Source: Flexilinea sp. (GTDB lineage: Bacteria; Chloroflexota; Anaerolineae; Anaerolineales; Anaerolineaceae). Taken from it: 37,231 nt of DNA. The position numbers were made by a program, and so were the translations under genes. Location of the stretch: NCBI GenBank assembly GCA_017432685.1, contig JAFRIR010000024.1:1-37231 (forward strand), in the 5' to 3' direction. The notes beneath the pieces are model-generated. The model had not been told where the DNA came from, did not search any database, and worked only from the letters and a program-made list of their open reading frames with translations. Of the stretch, positions 16,651-24,100 are shown piece after piece (position 1 is the stretch's first letter; each line of letters opens with the position of its first letter).

Positions 16651-17964
16651 ATGCAGGGAGTTTTATTGATCGCAGAACAACAATCTATCAAGGAAACATT
16701 TTCCGAAATGTTGTCTCCAATATTTCAGGTCTATCATGCTGAAACGGAAGCGGAAGGCTTGAACATTTTACATGATGCATCGGGAAATATTGCTGCGGTA
16801 CTTGTTGAGCTTCGTCTTGCCCGTAAAAGTGGTTTCAAACTGGCAGATTACATGCAGGACATCGCTCATTTTTCACTGATTCCCATGATTGCGATTTCAG
16901 ATGAACTTCCGGTTCCTGAAGACATGGATTGTATCGAACATGGTTTTTTTGACTTGATCACAGCCTATGCCCCTCAGCCATTGGTATATAAACGGATCGG
17001 AAACGCGATCAGGGCAAAAGATTCTCTTTCCCTGACGGAACTTGAAAAAATGCTGAAAGTATTACCGGCATGTATTTTCTTGAAAGATACAGAAGGGAAA
17101 TATGTTTTTTCTACACAATACTGGCGTCATCTGAATATGAACGATGATCCAAACTGGACGATTCGGGGAAAAACAGACCTGGAAATCAGGAAAGACAAAC
17201 AAAATGCCATGAAAGCTATGGAAGCAGACCAACGCATCCTGCAGACAGGTGAAGGTACGGAATATGTCATCGAGGAAAAAGAAGACGGGATCCAGGAGTT
17301 TCTGCAGCTCATCAAAAGGCCGGTTTATGATGAACAGGGAAACATCAGCGGTATTATCGCACTCATCAATAATGTTACGGAAACACAGCTGCTGAAAATG
17401 GAGCTTGAAAAACGAGCTAAAACCGATACTCTGACAGGCCTGCTGAACAAGAGCGCTGCACAGGATCTGGTTCGAATGATGCTTGCAAATTATCAGAAAG
17501 AAGATGAGCAATTTGCACTTCTCATGGTTGATATTGATCTGTTTAAAAATATCAATGATACTTACGGTCACGCCAAAGGGGATTATGTATTGGCGGAAGT
17601 CGGCCGTATAATTAAAAACAGCTGCCGTTCCATGGATATTGCCGGAAGGATCGGCGGTGACGAATTTCTGATCCTGATGAGGAACATTGCATCTCCTGAA
17701 AATGCCTGCGAGTTGGCTAAACGTTTGCAGGGACTGGTAAGTGAGGCTTTCAATAATGATGAAATCGGAAGTCAGATCACACTTTCTATCGGGATCGCTC
17801 TGTGCCCTGAACATGGAAAGCGTTTTGATGACCTTTACAAAGCAGCGGATGATGCTTTGTATTATGTGAAAAAACATGGCAGGTCAGCATATAAGGTTTA
17901 CTGTGCTGATGAAAAGACTTCTTCCGGCAACGAACAGGAGACACCGGGATATGATTATATTTAG
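16651..17964 (+). CDS. Pseudo-receiver-PAS-GGDEF diguanylate cyclase
   Basis: A 437-residue cytoplasmic signalling protein expected to make cyclic di-GMP. Residues 1-125 look like a receiver domain, but the phospho-acceptor position is Glu (E53 in AVLVELRL), the acidic pair after strand 1 is reduced to a single Glu, and the conserved Lys is not found. It may therefore be locked or ligand-driven. A PAS domain (about 135-250) ends in the usual DITE-like linker (NNVTETQLLKMELEKRAKTDTL). The GGDEF domain has an intact GGDEF and an inhibitory I-site RSMD five residues upstream of it, so product inhibition is expected. GGGGG precedes the ATG closely. Its 3' end overlaps the next gene by 14 bases. 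Confidence 0.92.
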   Translation: MQGVLLIAEQQSIKETFSEMLSPIFQVYHAETEAEGLNILHDASGNIAAVLVELRLARKSGFKLADYMQDIAHFSLIPMIAISDELPVPEDMDCIEHGFFDLITAYAPQPLVYKRIGNAIRAKDSLSLTELEKMLKVLPACIFLKDTEGKYVFSTQYWRHLNMNDDPNWTIRGKTDLEIRKDKQNAMKAMEADQRILQTGEGTEYVIEEKEDGIQEFLQLIKRPVYDEQGNISGIIALINNVTETQLLKMELEKRAKTDTLTGLLNKSAAQDLVRMMLANYQKEDEQFALLMVDIDLFKNINDTYGHAKGDYVLAEVGRIIKNSCRSMDIAGRIGGDEFLILMRNIASPENACELAKRLQGLVSEAFNNDEIGSQITLSIGIALCPEHGKRFDDLYKAADDALYYVKKHGRSAYKVYCADEKTSSGNEQETPGYDYI

Positions 17965-19747
17965 CGAAGATAACAGAAAGTTTTTCGAGGCAATGACGAT
18001 TCCTCTTGCTTATTTTGGAAAAGAGGATGGGAAGATCAAAGCGATCCTGGTATCGGATGGTTTGTGTGAAATGATGAAAACCGGTCGTGATGCTTTGATC
18101 GATTCATTGAATTTTGGCATGTTTGACCGTATCCATCCTGACGATTCGGTGAGGATCACCCGGATCGTTCGTGAATTTGCACAGCATTTATGCGGTTATG
18201 ATGTGATCTATCGTGCAAAATATGCTCAGGATGACGATTATCATTATGTTCATTCGATCGGCAGGTTTCAACATACGGATGATGGCTCAGATCTCGCTTT
18301 ATTTGTTTACACAGATGTGTCGGAAAGTGAAAGCGCAAGCCGTATGCTGGTCGATAACTACAAGATGTTTCAAAAAGATCATTTCTATTCGGATTCGGTG
18401 ACAGATCTTCCGAATTTGAATTTCCTGCTTGAATTTTCTGATGACATTTTAACAAAAATACGTGGGAATGGACACACATACGCATTGACATATTTCGATG
18501 TGATCGGGCTGCGTTATTACAATAATCAGTATGGGTTTTCCCGTGGAGATGAACTATTGCGTCAAATTTCCGATATTCTGAAAAGTGAATATCCGGATGC
18601 CTATTTGTGCAGAGGTGAGGATGATCATTTTATTTTGATTGCAGAACACCTGGATGAGGAACATACCAAAGAGAAGATCATATCCATCAATGAAAAAATC
18701 AGAGTTGGCGCCTATGGCAATGCTTCCGGGGTTCAGAGCGGCATCTGTATTATCGAGCCGGATATGGATATTCCCGGCGCTATGGATCATGCAAAACACG
18801 CGCTGAAACTGATTGGGGATGATCTTAACAAAACGCATATTTACTATACGCGGGAAGCCGGTGAAGATTATTGGGATCAGCGGTATATTCTTGAATCATT
18901 CAATATGGCGCTTGAAAATGAATGGATCAAGATCTATTATCAGGCGATCATGCGCATAAAGACCGGAAAAGCTGCCGCATTGGAGGCTTTAGCCCGTTGG
19001 GTCGACCCGCTCCGCGGGATCATCATGCCTGCTGTCTTTATTCCGGTTCTTGATAAATATCACATGCTTTACAAATTGGATCTTTATATGGTCGAACAGG
19101 TATGTAAAGAAATTCCTGAGCGGAAAAAACTTGGATTACCGATCATTCCGATCAGTGTCAATTTCTCTGCACAGGATTTTGATCATGTGAATGTGGTTGA
19201 ATCACTGAATGAACTGTTTGCACGGTATCGGGTGAAAAAGAGCGATGTGATTATTGAAATTACGGAACAGGATATTGCCCGGGGAACGGAACATTTCAGG
19301 GAGCAGATCCATGAATTGCGAAAAAATGGATTCTTTGTCTGGATCGATGATTTCGGGAGTGGTTATTCTTCTCTGAACATTTTCAGCCAGCTGCATATCG
19401 ATCTGACAAAATTTGATATTGAGTTTCTCCGTCATCTGGATGATAATAATGGCGCTAATCGTTATATTATGAAAGCTATGATTGATGTCGCAAAAAAAAT
19501 TGGCATCCGTACGCTGGCTGAAGGTGTTGAAACGGAAGAGCAACTGGAATTTTTACGAGAGATCGGTTGTGACTTTGCACAGGGCTTTTATTATTATAAA
19601 CCGCAGTCGCTGGGCGCAATTGCCTTTAAACTACAAAAAGGAAGCCCATTCATTCTCTGCGAAACACCGGAGGAACGGAAACAGTATTTGAACGATGGGG
19701 ATACCAGATTTCTGCCGGAGCAATCTGATATGATAAGAACGAAATAA
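17951..19747 (+). CDS. PAS-degenerate GGDEF-EAL c-di-GMP phosphodiesterase
   Basis: A 598-residue cytoplasmic protein. An N-terminal PAS-like domain (about 1-125) precedes a GGDEF-fold domain whose signature has become GEDDHF, so no cyclase activity is expected. The C-terminal EAL domain keeps its catalytic set: EALARW, the Asn in SVNFSAQDF, the Glu in IEITEQD, the pair in WIDDFGSGYSS, the Lys in LTKFD and the Glu in LAEGVETEEQ. It should hydrolyse c-di-GMP, opposing its neighbours. The start is ATG 17951, with CAGGAG upstream inside the preceding gene and a 14-base overlap. A longer frame to 17876 would lie inside the previous GGDEF domain and lacks a site. Confidence 0.92.
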   Translation: MIIFSEDNRKFFEAMTIPLAYFGKEDGKIKAILVSDGLCEMMKTGRDALIDSLNFGMFDRIHPDDSVRITRIVREFAQHLCGYDVIYRAKYAQDDDYHYVHSIGRFQHTDDGSDLALFVYTDVSESESASRMLVDNYKMFQKDHFYSDSVTDLPNLNFLLEFSDDILTKIRGNGHTYALTYFDVIGLRYYNNQYGFSRGDELLRQISDILKSEYPDAYLCRGEDDHFILIAEHLDEEHTKEKIISINEKIRVGAYGNASGVQSGICIIEPDMDIPGAMDHAKHALKLIGDDLNKTHIYYTREAGEDYWDQRYILESFNMALENEWIKIYYQAIMRIKTGKAAALEALARWVDPLRGIIMPAVFIPVLDKYHMLYKLDLYMVEQVCKEIPERKKLGLPIIPISVNFSAQDFDHVNVVESLNELFARYRVKKSDVIIEITEQDIARGTEHFREQIHELRKNGFFVWIDDFGSGYSSLNIFSQLHIDLTKFDIEFLRHLDDNNGANRYIMKAMIDVAKKIGIRTLAEGVETEEQLEFLREIGCDFAQGFYYYKPQSLGAIAFKLQKGSPFILCETPEERKQYLNDGDTRFLPEQSDMIRTK

Positions 19748-19773
19748 GTCTGTTTTTAGGAAAAATAATAGAT

Positions 19774-21936
19774 ATGATGGATATGGATAACGAAAAAAAT
19801 AAAAGCGTGTTAGCGCTTCTTTCCGCTGTGATCATGCTGCTGCTAATTCTGGTTGTATCTTATTTCAATGTGCCGAATCCGAACATGATCCTGATAACTG
19901 CCATGGTATTTTTTACCGGAGTCGGTGGGGTTGTTCCCGGAGCAGTGTCAGCGGTATTGATGCTTATTTATTCGATGTACTTTTTTTCAACAAACCATTC
20001 CTTTTTTCATTATTCTGAAGTGAACATGCAGAAGATACTGGTCATTATCTTCGGAATCGTGATGAACTTCGCCGTTGTCGGGCTTCTGAAAAAGCGCCGG
20101 GATGAAGATCACAGAAAACTCCGCGATACAAATAAATTTTTGATGATGACCAATGATTATCTTTATGAGAAAGCGGAGACAGCGGAAAGAATTGCCGAAC
20201 TGACTGAATCGGTGACCTCGCTTTTGACAAATATGCCGGCTTTAACCTTTTCCAAAGAAATTGAAACAGGTAAATATCTTGCCTGCAACAAGTTGTTCGC
20301 TGATTATGCCTGTAAAGAACGAACGGAAGATGTCATTGGACTGACTGATGATGAAATTTTTCCTGCCGAGGTAGCTGCACATTTCAAAGAAGATGATAAA
20401 AAAGCTTTGGAAATGGATGAACCTTATATTTTGATTGAGGATGTCCTTGATGGAAACGGGAATCCGCGTCATTTTCAGACTACGAAGCAAAAATTTACCG
20501 ATACGACCGGAAGACTCTGCATGCTTGGTATGAGTATTGATATCTCGGAACTTGTGCAAATGAAAACGGAATCCGGCAAGGTACGAGAGGCTTATGAGGA
20601 AATTCGTGCGGAAAACATTACCTATGGAAATATTGCACGGGCGCTCTCCTCAGATTATTCCTACCTGTATTATGTTGATCTTTTGACAGATAATTTTACA
20701 GAATTTAATCCGGATCCGCATCATGGCGAACTGGAACTTGTCCGGAATGAAAAGAATTTCTTCGGTCGTGCACGTGAAGATGCGCAGAAACTCATCTACG
20801 AGAAAGATCTGGAAAGATTCCTGGAATCCTTTACAAAAGAAAATATTCTTGAATCGCTGATAAGAGACCAACGCTTCAGTATTACCTACCGGTTGATGAT
20901 CGATGATGTTCCGACTTATTTTGCTATGAAAGCAATTCGCATGAACGATGACAGTGAACATCTTGTTTTCGGTGTGAGGAACATTGACAAACAGGAAAAA
21001 GAGCGGGAAGCTGCGGAACGTGCTATGGCGGAACGAACGACCTATTCACGGATCAGTGCACTTTCCGGCGACTTTATCGCTATCTATACGGTTGACCCCG
21101 ATACAGGACATTATGTCGAATATTCCGGTTCCGTTGATTATGATGCTTTGGATTTCAATAAAGAAGGGGATAATTTCTTTGAGCAGGGCATTATTGACGC
21201 CCAAAAAACAGTCTATCCGGATGACCTGGAAAAATTCAATTCACTGTTTACACGTGAAAACGTCATGAAAGCGGTCGAGACCGACGGAATCTTTTCGATA
21301 GATTATCGGCTGATGCTGGGTGGTAAACCCGTGTTTGTCCGTTTGCGTGCGGGTATGGTTAATGAGATGGATGGAGCTCAATTGATCGTCGGAGTTAACA
21401 ATGTCAATGCCCAGGTTGCTCGTGATGCTGAATATGAAAAAACTCTGATAGCCGCAAGAATTCTTGCCAACCGTGATGAACTGACAGGTGTCAAGAATAA
21501 ACGGGCTTATGCTGAAATGGAAGAACAACTGAATGCGCAGATCGAAAACGGTGAACATCTTGATTTTTGTATCGCTGTGTTTGATGTAAACGATCTTAAA
21601 GTTGTTAATGACAGCGCCGGACATCAGGCAGGAGACAGATATCTTAAACAAGCTTGTATGACCATTTGTCATATTTTTGCTCACAGCCCTGTTTTTCGCA
21701 TTGGCGGGGATGAATTTGCGGTGATTTCCCGCGGACATGATTATGAACATATTGAAGAGCTGCTTGATGAGATCAAGAAAAACAACGAGGAAAATAATTC
21801 AAAAGGCCATGTAGTGATTGCCTGCGGAATGGCTCGTTACGATGGGGAGAAAAAAGTTTCCGATGTGTTCAAAAAAGCTGACGAAATGATGTATCAAAAT
21901 AAACATGATTTGAAGGATCGTGACGGTGTTTTATAA
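19774..21936 (+). CDS. Membrane sensor diguanylate cyclase with duplicated PAS-like domains
   Basis: A 720-residue protein. About four N-terminal membrane segments (residues 12-108, resembling the KdpD-type DUF4118 bundle) are followed by a PAS domain (about 140-270). Two clearly related copies of a 130-residue PAS-like module come next; both share the order Y..I..AL..D, NFF..ARxDAQK, DLExFxxxFTxEN and IxYRLM. A GGDEF domain ends the protein, with intact FRIGGDEF and VFDVNDLKVVNDSAGH. The RxxD inhibitory site is absent (FAHS at that position), unlike in the first cyclase. AGG lies 13 bases before the ATG, a long spacing; ATG 19777 or 19783 are alternative starts. It is probably co-transcribed with the phosphodiesterase. 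Confidence 0.9.
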   Translation: MMDMDNEKNKSVLALLSAVIMLLLILVVSYFNVPNPNMILITAMVFFTGVGGVVPGAVSAVLMLIYSMYFFSTNHSFFHYSEVNMQKILVIIFGIVMNFAVVGLLKKRRDEDHRKLRDTNKFLMMTNDYLYEKAETAERIAELTESVTSLLTNMPALTFSKEIETGKYLACNKLFADYACKERTEDVIGLTDDEIFPAEVAAHFKEDDKKALEMDEPYILIEDVLDGNGNPRHFQTTKQKFTDTTGRLCMLGMSIDISELVQMKTESGKVREAYEEIRAENITYGNIARALSSDYSYLYYVDLLTDNFTEFNPDPHHGELELVRNEKNFFGRAREDAQKLIYEKDLERFLESFTKENILESLIRDQRFSITYRLMIDDVPTYFAMKAIRMNDDSEHLVFGVRNIDKQEKEREAAERAMAERTTYSRISALSGDFIAIYTVDPDTGHYVEYSGSVDYDALDFNKEGDNFFEQGIIDAQKTVYPDDLEKFNSLFTRENVMKAVETDGIFSIDYRLMLGGKPVFVRLRAGMVNEMDGAQLIVGVNNVNAQVARDAEYEKTLIAARILANRDELTGVKNKRAYAEMEEQLNAQIENGEHLDFCIAVFDVNDLKVVNDSAGHQAGDRYLKQACMTICHIFAHSPVFRIGGDEFAVISRGHDYEHIEELLDEIKKNNEENNSKGHVVIACGMARYDGEKKVSDVFKKADEMMYQNKHDLKDRDGVL

Positions 21937-21970
21937 CTGTTTCCTATGAAAGCGGGTTTAGAACAGATAA

Positions 21971-22100
21971 GGGCATCTCTAAAAACTAACGGGCGGGGGT
22001 ATGGGGGCGGCAGCCCCCGGAAACCTCCCGAGGAGATTCAGAGAATTTATTCTCTGAATCTCCTCGGGACAGAGAAAATTTTGACTTTTTAGAGGTTCCC
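21971..22100 (+). mobile_element. MITE-like element, copy 1
   Basis: A 130-bp element with terminal inverted repeats of about 15 bp (GGGCATCTCTAAAAA left, TTTTTAGAGGTTCCC right, two mismatches), flanked on both sides by ATAA (21967-21970 and 22101-22104). Inside are a G/C hairpin (GGGGGC/GCCCCC at 22003-22018) and a perfect 20-bp stem with a TTTA loop (22026-22045 with 22050-22069). There is no coding capacity. It lies 34 bases after the cyclase gene and 44 before the solenoid-protein gene. Confidence 0.8.
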
Positions 22101-22144
22101 ATAAGAATTATCTGTGTTTTTAGAATAAAGATACAAAGGAACAG

Positions 22145-24088
22145 ATGACCACGACCATAAAAATTATATTGTGGCTGCTTTGTGCAATGATCGTGTTTGT
22201 TCCGTTCGGAACACTGGTAGCGATGAATATCATTTATCCGGAGGGACCGGAATATCATTTGCTTTTCCGTGTGATGACGATTATATATTTTATTGCTGTT
22301 TTCCTTCTGATCCCGTTTATTTCCTTCCGGATCGGTGAAGCCGAAGATATTGCTGAAGCCTTTACCTGTTGTTTTTTTCTTTCTTTCTTTTCTCTTCTGA
22401 TCCTGTTATGGGGTGTGGGCTGGAAAAACATATGGGGTATTTTCTCCCTGGCTGCTCACACCGGATGGAGCAGGTTTTGGTTCTATCTGGTCTTTGGCTT
22501 CTCCTGGTTATGCTCTTCGGCAGCTTGTCTTTCGTTTATTATTTTCCCGTATTCATTTGATGATGCGGCGGAAGAGATCGCCTGTAATATTACGGAGCAC
22601 ATGGTTTTTACCGGATTGCTGCCGGGGATTGCTGAACATGATGTCAGCGGGAAAGTCCGTCGTGCGGCTGTAGACCGAATTGATAAAGAAAGCGATTTTC
22701 ATCATATTCTTCTGTGGGGGGAATATGATGACAGCCGTGTCGAGGCTGTTTCGAAAATAAAAGATCAGGAAGTTTTGAGCCATTTTGCCGAAAATGATGA
22801 ATCTGTGAAGGTAAGAAAGAAAGCTGTTTTACGGGTCAGCGATGAATTTGTATTGTGTCGAATCGCTGAAGGAGATAAGAATAGCGATGTTCGTGCAAAA
22901 GCTGCCGAAAGAATCAGTGATCAGTCTGTCCTTGAGCGCATTGCGAAAACGGATAATGCTAAAGAAGTACGTCAGACAGCGGTCAGAAAAATTGAAAATC
23001 AAAAAGCATTGGCGGCAATCGCTCAAACCGAAACAGAACCATCTGTGCGCATAGAGGCTGTGCGGAAACTCCAGCTAACAGAGGCGCTTACCGAAATCGC
23101 ATTGCAGGATGAATCTGCAGCTGTACGCAAACTGGCGATACAAAAAATAGATGATCCCGAAATTTTGGCAAAGGTCATCATGCAGGACCCGGATGACAGA
23201 ATTCGTGATATCACATTAGACAGAATCGATGATCAGGAGGTGGTGGACTGGCTGGCCGAAAATGATCCATCGCCGGTCATACGCGAAAAAGCTATCGATC
23301 AGGTGCAGGATAAAAAGATTTTGTCACGTATTGTAATTCATGATGATTTTCCCGGTATTCGAAAGAGCATTGTTATCAGGGGGCTTTCACAGACGCTGCT
23401 GAAGAATATCGCTGTAACAGATTCCAGCCCGGAAGTCCGTCTTGAAGCAGTTAAACAAATCAAAGATAAAAAGCTGTTAGCTCATATTTCAATTGAGGAT
23501 AATGATCAGAAAGTAAGGAATGAAGCAGCGCTAAAGGCTGGGACAGAAGAAATGGAAAGTGTTATCCTGCATTCAAAAAGCAGCTCTCTTCATGTCCCTG
23601 TGTCATGGGCAAAACAAGTGTCGAATGAAGCAGTTCTCAAAATCCTGGCAGAACGGGATACTTCAACTGATATTCGCATAGATTCCATTAGAAGAATTGA
23701 TGATCTGTCTTTTCTAAATCAAACTGCTCTTTCCAATAGCTGTGCGCCGGCACGAATTGAAGCTATTGAGAAAATTGATGATGCCGCTGTGCTGCGGCGC
23801 ATTATTCTCCAGGATCAGAACCTGAACATGGTGCGGGCTGCTGCAGACCGTATCGGGGATCCGGATGCGAAAGTGATCGGTTATGAAAAATTGCTGAAGG
23901 CTGATCCTTATGAAAGCAGAATTGCGGGAAAACTGCGGGATCTTTATCTGGAAACAAAAATATCTCACAGGCTGAGGGAAGAACATTCAGATATCCATGA
24001 AGAAGATGAAAACAGCGGTTCCTATTATTGCTGCTATGAAGATTATGCTGATCACGATGACACAGCTTATTACGTCGAATCCTACTGA
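22145..24088 (+). CDS. Membrane-anchored alpha-solenoid repeat protein (HEAT/LRV-like)
   Basis: A 647-residue protein of unknown function. Residues 1-140 contain four hydrophobic segments. From about 170 to 590 there are roughly sixteen repeats with a period near 26 residues, consensus VRxxAxxxIxDxxxLxxIAxxD, for example SDVRAKAAERISDQSVLERI. The pattern is like HEAT or LRV (leucine-rich variant) solenoids, and the short period is nearer LRV. Such solenoids are protein-binding scaffolds. The C-terminus is acidic and ends in a tail with seven Tyr and two adjacent Cys in the last 24 residues (starting SGSYYCCYEDYADHDD). AAAGGA precedes the ATG. The radical SAM gene begins 12 bases after its stop, which implies joint function. 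Confidence 0.8.
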   Translation: MTTTIKIILWLLCAMIVFVPFGTLVAMNIIYPEGPEYHLLFRVMTIIYFIAVFLLIPFISFRIGEAEDIAEAFTCCFFLSFFSLLILLWGVGWKNIWGIFSLAAHTGWSRFWFYLVFGFSWLCSSAACLSFIIFPYSFDDAAEEIACNITEHMVFTGLLPGIAEHDVSGKVRRAAVDRIDKESDFHHILLWGEYDDSRVEAVSKIKDQEVLSHFAENDESVKVRKKAVLRVSDEFVLCRIAEGDKNSDVRAKAAERISDQSVLERIAKTDNAKEVRQTAVRKIENQKALAAIAQTETEPSVRIEAVRKLQLTEALTEIALQDESAAVRKLAIQKIDDPEILAKVIMQDPDDRIRDITLDRIDDQEVVDWLAENDPSPVIREKAIDQVQDKKILSRIVIHDDFPGIRKSIVIRGLSQTLLKNIAVTDSSPEVRLEAVKQIKDKKLLAHISIEDNDQKVRNEAALKAGTEEMESVILHSKSSSLHVPVSWAKQVSNEAVLKILAERDTSTDIRIDSIRRIDDLSFLNQTALSNSCAPARIEAIEKIDDAAVLRRIILQDQNLNMVRAAADRIGDPDAKVIGYEKLLKADPYESRIAGKLRDLYLETKISHRLREEHSDIHEEDENSGSYYCCYEDYADHDDTAYYVESY

Positions 24089-24100
24089 TATTTTGCTGTG

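Noticed and set aside
17876-17950. Longer N-terminus for the EAL protein
   Set aside because: The extension overlaps the conserved end of the preceding GGDEF domain and has no ribosome binding site; ATG 17951 with CAGGAG fits.
21991-22020. G-rich block GGGCGGGGGTATGGGGGC as a G-quadruplex
   Set aside because: Only three G-runs are present before the C-run, and the G-run pairs perfectly with the adjacent CCCCC, so a hairpin is the simpler reading.
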